Assembly (NCBI RefSeq): GCF_002156705.1
Contig: NZ_CP019893.1
Coordinates: 3,720,001-3,784,000 of the forward strand
From: Natrarchaeobaculum aegyptiacum
GTDB taxonomy: Archaea > Halobacteriota > Halobacteria > Halobacteriales > Natrialbaceae
Length of the DNA: 64,000 bases
Direction of reading: 5' to 3'
The position numbers and the translations under genes were made by a program. The first letter of the stretch is position 1, and the number at the start of each line of letters is the position of its first letter. The notes under the pieces are model-generated. The model made no database searches, was not told where the DNA came from, and was given only the letters and a program-made list of their open reading frames with translations. Below are positions 39,432-50,382 of the stretch, piece by piece.

Positions 39432-42191
39432 ATGTCGACGACGGAGTTCTCGGATGCCATCCGGGAGTTCGAACACGACGGAGAAACGTACAAGATCGCC
39501 GACCTGACGGTCCTCGAGGAGAAGGGCCTCTGTGATCTCGACAAACTGCCGGTGAGCATCCGTATCCTGCTCGAGTCGGTGCTGCGCAACGCCGACGGCG
39601 GGCAGATCGACGCAGACTCGGTTCGCGCAGCAGCCTCGTGGGAGCCGGACGTGCCGGACGCCGAAGTGCCGTTTACGGTCTCGCGAGTCGTCCTGCAGGA
39701 CCTGACCGGCGTTCCCGCAGTGGTCGACCTCGCAGCGCTTCGCTCCGCCGCAGACCGCAAGGGCGTCGACCCGACGGTCGTCGAGCCCGAAGTCCCCTGT
39801 GACCTCGTGATCGACCACAGCGTTCAGGTCGACCACTTCGGCACCGAGGACGCCTACGAGCAGAACGTCGAAATCGAGTACGAGCGCAACGAGGAGCGCT
39901 ACCGCGCGATCAAGTGGGCCCAGCAGGCCTTCGACGAGTTCAACGTCGTTCCGCCGGGCACCGGCATCGTCCACCAGGTCAACTTAGAGCACCTCGGCCG
40001 CGTCGTCCACGAGCGCGAAGAGGACGGCGACCAGTGGCTCTACCCGGACACGCTCGTTGGCACGGACAGCCACACCCCGATGATCGGCGGTATCGGCGTC
40101 GTCGGCTGGGGTGTCGGTGGCATCGAAGCAGAAGCCGCACTGCTCGGTCAGCCGATCAACATGTCCCTGCCCGAAGTCGTCGGCGTTCGCCTCTCCGGTG
40201 AACTTCCAGAGGGCGCGACGGCGACCGACCTCGTGCTCCACATCACCGAGCGCCTTCGCGAGGTCGGCGTGGTCGACAAGTTCGTCGAGTTCTACGGCCC
40301 CGGCGTCTCCCAGCTCTCGGTCGCCGACCGCGCGACCATCTCGAACATGGCCCCCGAGCAGGGCTCGACGATCAGCATGTTCCCCGTCGACGAGAAGACC
40401 CTCGAGTACCTCGAGCTGACGGGTCGCGACGAGGAACACATCGAACTCATCCGCGAATACCTCGAGGCACAGGGCCTCTTCGGCGAGCAGGACCCCGAGT
40501 TCACCGAAACCGTCGACTTCGACCTCGGCGAGGTCGAACCCAGCCTCGCCGGTCACAAGAAGCCCCACCAGCGCATCCCGATGGGCGACTTAGACGAGCA
40601 CTTCCCGAACCTGCTCGAAGAGCAGGGCGTTCTCGGCCCCGGCGGCGAACCCGCAATCGGTGACGGCGGCGGCGTCGCAGCCGACTCGGGCGAGGCCGGT
40701 CCCGGTCTCGCACTCGACGAGAAGGTTCCCGTCGAACTCGAGGACGGCACCGAAGTAGAGATCGGTCACGGCGACGTCCTCGTCAGCGCGATCACCTCCT
40801 GTACGAACACCTCGAACCCGTCCGTGATGGTCGGCGCTGGCCTGCTGGCCCGCAACGCGGCCGAGCAGGGACTCGAGGTGCCCGACTACGTCAAGACGAG
40901 TCTCGCACCCGGCAGCCGCGTCGTCACGGAGTATCTCGAGCGCTCTGGACTGCTCGAGGACCTCGAAGAGCTGGGCTACCACGTCGTCGGCTACGGCTGT
41001 ACGACCTGTATCGGGAACTCCGGTCCGCTCCCGAAGCCCATCGAGGACGCCATCGACCGACACGACCTCTGGACGACGAGTGTTCTCTCGGGGAACCGTA
41101 ACTTCGAGGCCCGCATCCACCCGAAGATTCAGGCCAACTACCTCGCATCCCCGCCGCTGGTCGTCGCCTACGGTCTCGCCGGCAAGATGGACATCGACCT
41201 CGAGAACGAACCGATCGGCACGAACGACGACGGCGAGGAGGTCTACCTCGAGGACATCTGGCCGGACACCGAAGAGATCCGCCAGACGATCCACGACAGC
41301 ATCTCCCCCGAAATGTTCGAGGAGAAGTACGCCTCGGTCTACGAGGGCGACGAGCGCTGGGAGGCCCTCGACGCACCCACGGGCGACGTCTACGACTGGG
41401 ACCCAGAGTCGACCTACATCCGCGAGCCGCCGTTCTTCCAGGACTTCCCACTCGAGAAGCCCGGCGTCGACAACGTCGACGACGCTCGCGCGCTCATGAC
41501 TCTCGGCGACACGGTCACGACCGACCACATCAGCCCAGCCGGCCTGTTCAGCGAGGACCTGCCGGCCGGCCAGTGGCTCAAAGAGCGCGGCGTCGAACCC
41601 CACGAGTTCAACACCTACGGCTCCCGCCGCGGGAACCACGAGGTCATGATGCGCGGTACGTTCGCGAACGTCCGCATCGAAAACGAGATGCTCGACGGGA
41701 AAGAGGGTGGCTACACCATCCACCACCCGACCGGCGAGGAGACCACCGTCTTCGAGGCCTCCGAGCGCTACCGCGAGGACGACACGCCACTGATCGTCAT
41801 GGCCGGCGAGGAACTCGGGACCGGCTCGAGCCGTGACTGGGCCGCCAAGGGCACGGACCTGCTGGGCATCCGCGCGACCATCGGCAAGAGCTACGAGCGC
41901 ATTTACCGTGACAACCTCATCGGCATGGGCGTCCTGCCCCTGCAGTTCGAAGACGGCGAGGGCTGGGAGGAACTCGGCCTCGAGGGCGACGAGTACTACG
42001 AGATCTCCGGTCTCGAAGACGGCCTCGAGCCCAACGCCGAACTGACCGTCACCGCCGAAGACGACGACGGCGACGTCACCGAGTTCACGGTGACCGCACA
42101 GGTCGACACGCCGATGGCCGTCGAGTACGTCGAGAACGGCGGCGTCCTCCACCTCGTGCTCCGCCGCCTGCTCAACGAAGAACTGAACTAG
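39432..42191 (+). CDS. acnA: aconitate hydratase (AcnA type)
   Basis: The 919-residue enzyme interconverts citrate and isocitrate in the TCA cycle. Iron-sulfur ligands are in SAITSCTNTSNPSVMVGAGL (one Cys) and VVGYGCTTCIGNSGPLP (two Cys). Substrate-binding patches include GTDSHTPMIGGIGVVGWGVG, SVLSGNRNFEARIHP and EELGTGSSRDWAAKGT. A Gly/Pro-rich acidic stretch around residues 390-440 is an insert before the swivel. The start at 39432 gives MSTTEFSDAIREFEHDG; an in-frame ATG at 39363 adds 23 residues rich in Arg and Cys and lies beside a TATA-like TTATAAG, so it is less likely. Confidence 0.96.
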   Translation: MSTTEFSDAIREFEHDGETYKIADLTVLEEKGLCDLDKLPVSIRILLESVLRNADGGQIDADSVRAAASWEPDVPDAEVPFTVSRVVLQDLTGVPAVVDLAALRSAADRKGVDPTVVEPEVPCDLVIDHSVQVDHFGTEDAYEQNVEIEYERNEERYRAIKWAQQAFDEFNVVPPGTGIVHQVNLEHLGRVVHEREEDGDQWLYPDTLVGTDSHTPMIGGIGVVGWGVGGIEAEAALLGQPINMSLPEVVGVRLSGELPEGATATDLVLHITERLREVGVVDKFVEFYGPGVSQLSVADRATISNMAPEQGSTISMFPVDEKTLEYLELTGRDEEHIELIREYLEAQGLFGEQDPEFTETVDFDLGEVEPSLAGHKKPHQRIPMGDLDEHFPNLLEEQGVLGPGGEPAIGDGGGVAADSGEAGPGLALDEKVPVELEDGTEVEIGHGDVLVSAITSCTNTSNPSVMVGAGLLARNAAEQGLEVPDYVKTSLAPGSRVVTEYLERSGLLEDLEELGYHVVGYGCTTCIGNSGPLPKPIEDAIDRHDLWTTSVLSGNRNFEARIHPKIQANYLASPPLVVAYGLAGKMDIDLENEPIGTNDDGEEVYLEDIWPDTEEIRQTIHDSISPEMFEEKYASVYEGDERWEALDAPTGDVYDWDPESTYIREPPFFQDFPLEKPGVDNVDDARALMTLGDTVTTDHISPAGLFSEDLPAGQWLKERGVEPHEFNTYGSRRGNHEVMMRGTFANVRIENEMLDGKEGGYTIHHPTGEETTVFEASERYREDDTPLIVMAGEELGTGSSRDWAAKGTDLLGIRATIGKSYERIYRDNLIGMGVLPLQFEDGEGWEELGLEGDEYYEISGLEDGLEPNAELTVTAEDDDGDVTEFTVTAQVDTPMAVEYVENGGVLHLVLRRLLNEELN

Positions 42192-42523
42192 ACTCGAGAA
42201 CGCCTCGAGTTTCTGATTCGATTTCGACTGCGCCGACGTGCAGTCGTGTGCGATCAAAACGATTTTTTGACGTAGGAGGATCCGTAGCCGACCCGGTCAG
42301 TAGCAACGGACTGACGAAACCATGAGGGTTCGTCCGGGTGGCTGTGATAGCTACTGGATAGATCTGTCGATCACCGATTAAATATTGTGTGGGAATCCCA
42401 TTAGTGGGGGAAAAGGTTTATTCATCACTGCTCGTGTCTTTCCAGAAGTGATAGACGATACCTGTTCCTGGACCGTCAGTTCTGAGTGGCAGACCACCCG
42501 GCGATCGCTAACGGAGCGAGGCA
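42192..42523. other. intergenic region before the soluble transducer gene
   Basis: No gene is visible in these 332 bases. They hold a CTCGAG-bounded small repeat just after acnA, an A/T-rich patch near 42405-42430 (AAAAGGTTTATTCATC) that could be a promoter, and a Shine-Dalgarno-like GGAGCGAGG about 7 bases before the ATG at 42524, which supports that start. Confidence 0.5.
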
Positions 42524-43507
42524 ATGTCGTACGGTAGTGGCCCTGGCGACGATCGCGTCATCGACGGGAAGATGTCGGAGGTCGACACCGACGCGATCGA
42601 CGACATCGACACGGCGGGAAGCTACGACGAGAGTCGCGCCAACGACCTCCAGCGATCCATCGCCGAGATGGGACGGGGGATCACCGAGATCAGCGATCGA
42701 CTCGAGGAGATCCACGCTGAAGCGAACGAACAGTACGACGCGGTAATGCACGTCGCCGACGAGACCTCGAGTCTCTCGGCGTCGGTCGAGGAGATTGCGT
42801 CCTCCTCCGAGGAGGTCGCCGCTGCCGGCGAGACGGCACGAGAACTCGCCGAGGAGGGACAGGAATCGGCGACGGAAGTCGGCACCGCGATGGAAGCGAT
42901 ACAGGATGCTGCGACCGAGGTCACCGAGGACGTGACGGCGATCCAGGAGAGCGTCGAGGAGATCGACCAGATCGTCGCGGTTATCAACAACATCGCCGAC
43001 CAGACGAATCTGCTCGCGCTCAACGCATCGATCGAGGCTGCCCACGCCGACAAGTCGGGTGACGGGTTCGCCGTCGTCGCATCAGAGGTCAAGTCGCTGG
43101 CAGAAGACTCACAGGAACGTGCGGGCGAAATCGAGCGAATGATCAGAGACGTCGAGGAGAAGACCGACGCCGCGGTGACGAGCCTCGACGAGAACAACGA
43201 CCGGATCGAACGTGGCATCGAGTCGGTCGAACGCGCCGTCGAGATCCTCGAGGACATCCACGACACCGTCGGCGAGGTCTCCGCAGGCATCGACGAGGTT
43301 GCGGCCGCGACGGACGAACAGGCCTCGAGCACCGAGGAGGTCGCGAGCATGGTCGACCAGACGGTCGCCAGTGCCGAGAGCATCGCCGAGGACACGGGCG
43401 TCATCGCCGACGAGGTCGAATCACAGGCCAGTACCGTCGAGTCGATGGATCGGACGCTCGAGTCACTGGTCGACGACTTCGCGCCCGACGCCGGTCCCGC
43501 GCGATAG
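42524..43507 (+). CDS. soluble taxis transducer without a recognisable sensor domain
   Basis: The 327-residue product is almost entirely a methyl-accepting signalling hairpin. The conserved tip is [20 protein letters not shown] (about residues 153-172), flanked by long heptad-patterned helices with Glu-Glu pairs suitable for methylation ([20 protein letters not shown]). There is no transmembrane segment or PAS/GAF domain; the first 45 residues are acidic and unassigned. It should signal to a CheA kinase in the cytoplasm, through a partner sensor or direct cytosolic input. A Shine-Dalgarno-like sequence precedes the start. Confidence 0.88.
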   Translation: MSYGSGPGDDRVIDGKMSEVDTDAIDDIDTAGSYDESRANDLQRSIAEMGRGITEISDRLEEIHAEANEQYDAVMHVADETSSLSASVEEIASSSEEVAAAGETARELAEEGQESATEVGTAMEAIQDAATEVTEDVTAIQESVEEIDQIVAVINNIADQTNLLALNASIEAAHADKSGDGFAVVASEVKSLAEDSQERAGEIERMIRDVEEKTDAAVTSLDENNDRIERGIESVERAVEILEDIHDTVGEVSAGIDEVAAATDEQASSTEEVASMVDQTVASAESIAEDTGVIADEVESQASTVESMDRTLESLVDDFAPDAGPAR

Positions 43508-43673
43508 TCTGAGAAAGTGTGTACTCGTACTCGCTGGCCACGATCACCGACGGTAAGGCAACGCCGCAACGGTCGGTGAACAAATTCGCGTCGGCCTCCC
43601 CTGACTGTTTACACTGACTGATCCCCTTAGTAATATACCACGGGCTTTTATTATCGCTGGCCGTAGCCGGGAC

Positions 43674-45851
43674 ATGGATCAACCCACCGAACGAAACCGC
43701 CTCGACGAGGAAGAGAGTCCCTACCTGCGCCAGCACGCGGACAACCCCGTCAACTGGCAGCCCTGGGACGAGCAGGCCCTCGAAGCGGCTCGCGAGCGGG
43801 ACGTTCCGATCTTTCTCTCGGTCGGCTACTCGGCGTGTCACTGGTGTCACGTCATGGAGGAAGAGAGCTTCGCCGACGAGGAGGTCGCCGACCTGTTGAA
43901 CGAGGAGTTCGTTCCGATCAAAGTCGACCGTGAGGAACGTCCCGACGTCGACAGCATCTACATGACCGTCTGTCAGCTGGTCACCGGCCGCGGCGGCTGG
44001 CCGCTGTCGGCCTGGCTCACACCCGAGGGGAAGCCGTTCCACGTGGGGACCTACTTCCCGAAGACCGCGAAACGAGGACAGCCCGGCTTCCTCGACATCT
44101 GTCGGCGACTCGCCGACTCGTGGGCCGACCCCGATGACCGCGCAGAGATGGAACGCCGGGCCGACCAGTGGACCGACGCCGCCAGAGATCAGCTCGAGGA
44201 GACGCCGGACTCGGTCCGCGGGACCGAGCCACCGTCGAGTGCGGTCCTCGAGTCTGCGGCCGACGGCGCAGTGCGGAGCGCCGACCGCCAGCACGGCGGC
44301 TTCGGTTCCGACGGGCCGAAGTTCCCCCAGCCCTCGCGACTGCGCGCGCTCGCCCGTGCCTCCGACCGGACCGGAAACGAACAGTACCGGGCGGTACTCG
44401 AGGCGTCCCTCGATGCGATGGCCGCCGGCGGCCTGTACGACCACGTCGGCGGTGGGTTCCACCGCTACTGCGTCGACCGCGACTGGACGGTGCCCCACTT
44501 CGAGAAGATGCTGTACGACAACGCCGAGATTCCGCGGGCGTTCCTCGCGGGCTACCAGCTGACAGGCGACGACCGCTACGCCGAGGTCGTCCGTGACACC
44601 CTCGCGTTCGTCGACCGTGAACTCACCCACGAGGAAGGCGGCTTCTTCTCGACGCTCGACGCCCAGAGCGAGGACCCGGAGACGGGAGACCGCGAGGAGG
44701 GCGTCTTCTACGTCTGGACACCCGAAGAGGTCCACGGGGTCGTCGGCGACGAAACGACGGCCGACCTCTTCTGTGATCGGTACGATATCACCGCGTCCGG
44801 CAACTTCGAGGGGACGAACCAGCCCAACCGGGTTCGCTCGGTCGACGACCTGGCCGCGGAGCACGACCTCGAGCCCGATGGGGTCCGCGAGCGACTCGAG
44901 GAGGCTCGCGAGGCCCTGTTCGACGCCCGCGAGGAGCGCCCGCGTCCCAGCCGGGACGAGAAGGTCCTCGCCGGCTGGAACGGGCTGATGATCGCGACCT
45001 GTGCTGAAGCCGCACTGGTGCTCGGTGAGGACGACTACGCCGGGATGGCCGTCGACGCCCTCGAATTCGTCCGCGAAAAGCTCTGGGACGACGACGCTGA
45101 ACGCCTCTCGCGCCGGTACAAAGACGAGAACGTCAAGGTCGACGGCTACCTCGAGGACTACGCCTTCCTCGCCCGCGGCGCACTCGGCTGTTACGAGGCG
45201 ACCGGCGACGTCGACCACCTCACGTTCGCGCTCGACCTCGCCCGGACCATCGAGGACGAGTTCTGGGACGACGCCCACGAGACGCTGTACTTCACCCCCG
45301 AGAGCGGCGAGTCACTCGTGACGCGCCCGCAGGAACTCACGGACCAGTCGACGCCCTCGGCCGCCGGCGTCGCCGTCGAGACGCTGCTCGCACTGGACGG
45401 GTTTTCCGACGAGGACTTCGAGTCGATTGCCGCGGGCGTCCTCGAGACCCACGCGAACCGCCTCGAGTCGAACCCCCTCCAGCACGTGACGCTCTGTCTG
45501 GCCGCCGACCGTCTCGAGACGGGATCGGTCGAGGTGACCGTCGCCGCCCCGAACCTCCCCGACGAGTGGCGCGCGGCGTTCGTGTCGCGGTACGTCCCCG
45601 ACAGGCTGTTCGCTCGCCGACCGCCGACGGACGACGAACTCGAGGGCTGGCTCGAAGAACTGGGGCTCGAGGATGCCCCGCCCATCTGGGCCGGGCGGGA
45701 GGCACGGGACGGCGACCCCACGCTGTACGTCTGTCGAGGACGGACGTGTTCACCGCCCACGCACGATGTCGAGGAGGCCGTGGAATGGCTCGAGGATAAT
45801 GGTTCGCCCTCGTTCGAATCGTCGACTGACGGGCCGACGAGCCCCTTCTAG
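43674..45851 (+). CDS. DUF255 (YyaL/SSP411-like) thioredoxin-plus-glycosidase-fold protein
   Basis: The 725-residue product begins with a thioredoxin-like domain: ESPYLRQHADNPVNWQPWDE, then the redox motif SACHWCHVMEEESFADEEVA with C-x2-C near residues 55-58, and WPLSAWLTPEGKPFHVGTYF. The rest is an alpha/alpha toroid like six-hairpin glycosidases, with WTVPHFEKMLYDNAEI and RPSRDEKVLAGWNGLMIATC as conserved landmarks. The family is widespread; its function is not established. The promoter region includes TAGTAATATACC about 40 bases upstream. Confidence 0.93.
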   Translation: MDQPTERNRLDEEESPYLRQHADNPVNWQPWDEQALEAARERDVPIFLSVGYSACHWCHVMEEESFADEEVADLLNEEFVPIKVDREERPDVDSIYMTVCQLVTGRGGWPLSAWLTPEGKPFHVGTYFPKTAKRGQPGFLDICRRLADSWADPDDRAEMERRADQWTDAARDQLEETPDSVRGTEPPSSAVLESAADGAVRSADRQHGGFGSDGPKFPQPSRLRALARASDRTGNEQYRAVLEASLDAMAAGGLYDHVGGGFHRYCVDRDWTVPHFEKMLYDNAEIPRAFLAGYQLTGDDRYAEVVRDTLAFVDRELTHEEGGFFSTLDAQSEDPETGDREEGVFYVWTPEEVHGVVGDETTADLFCDRYDITASGNFEGTNQPNRVRSVDDLAAEHDLEPDGVRERLEEAREALFDAREERPRPSRDEKVLAGWNGLMIATCAEAALVLGEDDYAGMAVDALEFVREKLWDDDAERLSRRYKDENVKVDGYLEDYAFLARGALGCYEATGDVDHLTFALDLARTIEDEFWDDAHETLYFTPESGESLVTRPQELTDQSTPSAAGVAVETLLALDGFSDEDFESIAAGVLETHANRLESNPLQHVTLCLAADRLETGSVEVTVAAPNLPDEWRAAFVSRYVPDRLFARRPPTDDELEGWLEELGLEDAPPIWAGREARDGDPTLYVCRGRTCSPPTHDVEEAVEWLEDNGSPSFESSTDGPTSPF

Positions 45852-46064
45852 GGCAGTTTCTGGAGCGACGATGGGTGTCGTTTGACGCTGGCAGTCGACT
45901 CCCCGGTTACGGAGACAGGCGGTTCCGTATTCGAGCGAAACGTCGGCCTCGGCCTGTAATCGTATCACTGCCACTCGAGGTCGCGTTCGTGGCCGCAGAA
46001 ACCGACCTCCTTCCCTGTTGGACAGAAGTATTATACCGCTGGTCATCCCCGATAGGGTGTTACC

Positions 46065-47528
46065 ATGGAATCGACCCTGAAGACGATCGAGACTGGCGTT
46101 TCTGGTCTCGACGAACTTCTCAACGGGGGACTCATTACTGGTCGTCTCTATCTCGTCGTCGGTCGGGCAGGAACCGGGAAGACGCTCCTCGGAAGCGAAT
46201 ATCTCGAGGAAGGACTCACCAACGGCGATACGACGCTGTTCGTTCACGGCGAGGAATCTGCCGACGAGATACTGGCCAACGCAGCGAGTTTCGGGATCGA
46301 TCTGACGGGAACTGAGTTTCTGGACCTCGGGCCGGATTCCGGTTTCTTCGACGGCGACAGCACCTACGACCTCGTCGACGCACGAGACGTGGAGTCGGAT
46401 CGGTTTATCGAAGAGATCAGAGACGCCATCGAGGAGATCAACCCGGACCGCGTGCTACTCGATCCCATCTCACAACTGCAGTACATCGAGCCCTCCGAGT
46501 ACCAGTTTCGCCGGCGGCTGATCTCGTTTATGCGTTTTCTAAAGGGACGCGGGACGACCGTGATCGCAACGAAAACGGACGAACCGTCCAGGGCCGACGA
46601 CGAAATCCGATCACTGAGCGATGGAATCGTCGAACTCGAGCGAGGTACTGGCGGACGGCGAATAACTGTCCCGAAACACCGCGGGATCGGTCAGCGAGAT
46701 GGAACCCATGGCCTGGAAATCACGGCATCGGGGCTCGAGATTCATCCAAGCCTGATTCCCGAACCGAACGAACGGACGTTTGGGCCCGAACTGCTGTCGG
46801 CAGGGGTGGACGAACTGGACGCACTTCTCGAAGGCGGTCTCGAGTGTGGGACCGCGACGTTCATCAGCGGACCGACTGGCGTCGGAAAGACGACGACGGC
46901 GATGCAGTTTCTCTCCGCGGCGGCGACGCGGGGTGGCAGCCCGGTAGCGTACCTGTTCGAAGAGTCCCCGAAAACTTTCCTCCACCGGGCGGAGGCGATC
47001 GGGATACCCATTCGCGAGCAGCGGGCCGCTGACGAGCTTTCGATCGTACCGGTCGAACCGCTTACACTCTCTCCCGAGGCGTTCGCCCGACAGGTAGCAG
47101 ATCGTATCGACGCCGATGGGACCAAACTCGTGGTGATCGACGGCGTCGATGGCTACAAAGTCTCGATACAGGGTGAGCAGGTCGAACTCGGTCGAAAACT
47201 CCACGCGTTGATCCGGTACCTCAAGAACCGAAACGTGGCCGTCATTCTCGTCGACGAAACCGATCAGATCACGGGAATTCCGAGCGCCTCGAGCGCGAAC
47301 ATCAGTTACATCGCGGACAATATCCTCTTTGTCAACTACGTCGAGGTTGACGGCGCACTCGAGAAAGGAATTGGCGTCCTGAAGAAGCGAGCGGGGCGGT
47401 TCGAACGAACGATGCGCGAGTTCGAAATCACACCGGACGGGATCGCCGTCGGCGAACCGTTCTCGGGAATCAGCGGGCTCCTCGAAGGGACGCCCCGGCT
47501 GGACCTGACCCACGACGATGGCCGATAG
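46065..47528 (+). CDS. KaiC-like two-domain RecA-fold ATPase
   Basis: The 487-residue product has two RecA-like ATPase domains. Domain 1 has Walker A VGRAGTGKTLLGSEYLE near residues 31-47 and Walker B DRVLLDPISQLQYI. Domain 2 has Walker A SGPTGVGKTTTAMQFLSAAA near 267-286 and Walker B KLVVIDGVDGYKVS. Catalytic Glu pairs typical of cyanobacterial KaiC (EE after Walker A) appear only loosely (HGEESADEI; LFEESPKTFL). Haloarchaea have several such proteins, often working in signal transduction. A histidine kinase gene follows in the same direction by 185 bases and may be its partner. Confidence 0.9.
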   Translation: MESTLKTIETGVSGLDELLNGGLITGRLYLVVGRAGTGKTLLGSEYLEEGLTNGDTTLFVHGEESADEILANAASFGIDLTGTEFLDLGPDSGFFDGDSTYDLVDARDVESDRFIEEIRDAIEEINPDRVLLDPISQLQYIEPSEYQFRRRLISFMRFLKGRGTTVIATKTDEPSRADDEIRSLSDGIVELERGTGGRRITVPKHRGIGQRDGTHGLEITASGLEIHPSLIPEPNERTFGPELLSAGVDELDALLEGGLECGTATFISGPTGVGKTTTAMQFLSAAATRGGSPVAYLFEESPKTFLHRAEAIGIPIREQRAADELSIVPVEPLTLSPEAFARQVADRIDADGTKLVVIDGVDGYKVSIQGEQVELGRKLHALIRYLKNRNVAVILVDETDQITGIPSASSANISYIADNILFVNYVEVDGALEKGIGVLKKRAGRFERTMREFEITPDGIAVGEPFSGISGLLEGTPRLDLTHDDGR

Positions 47529-47713
47529 CTCGAAGTGCGAACCGCCCAACGGTTTCCTGTGACCGTCCTGCACCGCCCGATTTTTCGGCACCCACGACTG
47601 CGCATCCACGTCGTAACAGAAGGCAACTGCAACGCTCGCATCGGCCACCCGATCCTGCAGCCGGCTGGAGGTGACCGGGCCGACAGCGACGGTTCGTCTC
47701 CTCCCGGTGGTGG

Positions 47714-48796
47714 GTGGGCGTGAGCAACACAGGCGGGAGTGCGGACACGGCGGCGACAGTCCAGTTACTCGTCGACGACGATGCTAACAGGGAGGCGCTT
47801 CAGACGATCCTCGAGCGCCGGTACGTCGTCACGACGGACGCGAGCGAGCTGTCGGGCGATCTCGTGCTGGTAGACGATCGGTCGTTCGCCTCTTCCCGGG
47901 ACGTAATCGAGACACCCGATGACGAAGACCGACTGGAGTTCACGCCGGTCGTCTTACTCCGACGTGCGGGAACACGACTCGACGAGTCACTTCTGACCAC
48001 CGGCCCCAGCGGCGAACGACCACTGATCGACGAGGTAGTGGATGCCCCCGTCCAGCCGACGATCCTCTTTCGCCGTCTCGACAACCTCATCACTCGCCGT
48101 CGACAGTTCGAGCTCCTGCAGAACCAGAACGAACAGCTCGAGGCGTTCGCGGACGTCGTCAGTCACGACCTTCGGAACCCACTCCAGATCGCGACGGGCC
48201 GTCTCGAACTGCTCGAGTCGAGCGTCCCGACCGACGAACAGGTCCACGTCGAAGAGATCCAGACGTCACTCGAGCGAATGGAGAAGATCGTCGAGTCGAT
48301 GTTGACGCTCGCCCAGAGAGGAAACGACACCGGGGCCCTCACTCCGGTCTCGGTGGGAGACGTTGCTGACGATGCGTGGGCCGTCATCGACGCACCAGAT
48401 GCGACGTTCGTGAACTCGGCGGCAGAGACCACGATCCTCGCGGACGAAGATCAGTTGCAGACGATCTTCGAGAACCTGTTTCGAAACGCAGTCGAACACG
48501 GCACAGCGGGTGAATCTGCGGGGAGTGAGACGGAGGGAACACTCACGGGTGCGATCGAAATCGCGGTCTCCGGTATCGAGGACGGATTCGTCGTCGAAGA
48601 CGATGGGGCCGGTATTCCGCCGGAGAAACGCGAACGCGTCCTCGAGCGCGGCTACTCGGGTGGCGACGGCGGGACGGGACTCGGCCTCGATATCGTTCTC
48701 ACCGTCGTCGAGGCTCACGGGTGGGACATCACACTCGAGGAGAGCGACGCCGGTGGTACGCAGTTCCTGGTGACCGGCGTCACGCGAGTCGAGTAA
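47714..48796 (+). CDS. histidine kinase with N-terminal receiver-like domain
   Basis: The 360-residue kinase has an N-terminal region (about 15-120) that looks like a receiver fold (VQLLVDDDANREALQTILER; GDLVLVDDRSF), a dimerisation helix with the phospho-His in AFADVVSHDLRNPLQIATGR near residue 150, and an HATPase domain with N-box FENLFRNAVEHG, G1 VEDDGAGIPPEKRERVLERG and G2 DGGTGLGLDIVLTVVEAHG. No membrane segment. A GTG at 47714 or 47720 is the start. Context suggests work with the upstream KaiC-like ATPase, which is inference. Confidence 0.85.
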   Translation: MGVSNTGGSADTAATVQLLVDDDANREALQTILERRYVVTTDASELSGDLVLVDDRSFASSRDVIETPDDEDRLEFTPVVLLRRAGTRLDESLLTTGPSGERPLIDEVVDAPVQPTILFRRLDNLITRRRQFELLQNQNEQLEAFADVVSHDLRNPLQIATGRLELLESSVPTDEQVHVEEIQTSLERMEKIVESMLTLAQRGNDTGALTPVSVGDVADDAWAVIDAPDATFVNSAAETTILADEDQLQTIFENLFRNAVEHGTAGESAGSETEGTLTGAIEIAVSGIEDGFVVEDDGAGIPPEKRERVLERGYSGGDGGTGLGLDIVLTVVEAHGWDITLEESDAGGTQFLVTGVTRVE

Positions 48797-48868
48797 TCCG
48801 ATCCGGAGCAGTTTGCTGGAGCCACAACGGAAAAGCGGCGACGACGTACTCGACAGCGAACGAAACAG

Positions 48869-49261
48869 CTACAGTTCGTCCTCGAGTTCCTGCGCGAGCC
48901 AGGTCGCCGGCGGCAGGTCCTCGTCCTCGACGAACCGGGTGATCTCCTCGCCCTCGTCTCTATCCGCGCTGGCGGGCGCGTGCTCGACCACGATCGTCGG
49001 AATGTACTCGATGCCGTACTCGTCGACGCCCGGGCCCTGCTTGTCCTGGTCGACCGCGATCTCGTCGATTCGGTCGTCGGGAACCCCGGCCGCCTCGAGT
49101 GCGGCCCCGAAATCGGGGAGGAGGCGTCGGCAGTCTTTACACCAGTCGCCACCCCAGACCCTGTAGACGACATCGTCGGCGTGTGCTTCGAGCGTGTCGA
49201 CGGCGTCCTCGTAGGAGGCGGCGTCCCACGTGGGATTCGGTTGCATGGTTTCGAGACTCAT
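48869..49261 (-). CDS. thioredoxin-like protein with WCKDC active site
   Basis: The 130-residue product has a thioredoxin-type motif VYRVWGGDWCKDCRRLLPDF (C-x2-C near residues 41-44), followed by a cis-Pro segment IEYIPTIVVEHAPA. There is no signal peptide, so it is cytosolic. The Lys-Asp pair between the cysteines differs from the Gly-Pro of classical thioredoxin, so redox potential and partners likely differ. The ATG at 49261 starts MSLETMQPNPTW; a longer frame exists. It is divergent from the cysteine synthase gene. Confidence 0.87.
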   Translation of the reverse strand: MSLETMQPNPTWDAASYEDAVDTLEAHADDVVYRVWGGDWCKDCRRLLPDFGAALEAAGVPDDRIDEIAVDQDKQGPGVDEYGIEYIPTIVVEHAPASADRDEGEEITRFVEDEDLPPATWLAQELEDEL

Positions 49262-49376
49262 ATCCCTGCCTTGCGGCTCGGGCGGCTTAACGGCCATGTT
49301 TCGGGGCAACCGGGACACCGGCACCGCCTGCCGTCGTCCAGCACCGGTTTATGCCTCCGCCGTCTATCGCCGGATA

Positions 49377-50354
<978 letters not shown>

Positions 50355-50382
50355 TCGGTGCGGTCACGAGGACAGAGAATCG

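Noticed and set aside
40590-42257. 555-residue minus-strand frame opposite aconitase
   Set aside because: The aconitase frame contains all family motifs; the antisense has no recognisable domain.
43401-45278. 625-residue minus-strand frame opposite the DUF255 gene
   Set aside because: Shadow of a well-conserved gene. It also runs into the transducer gene's 3' end.
47529-47713. Possible short gene between the KaiC-like ATPase and histidine kinase
   Set aside because: The only candidate, starting on the minus strand at 47648, runs antisense into the ATPase gene and shows no conserved pattern.
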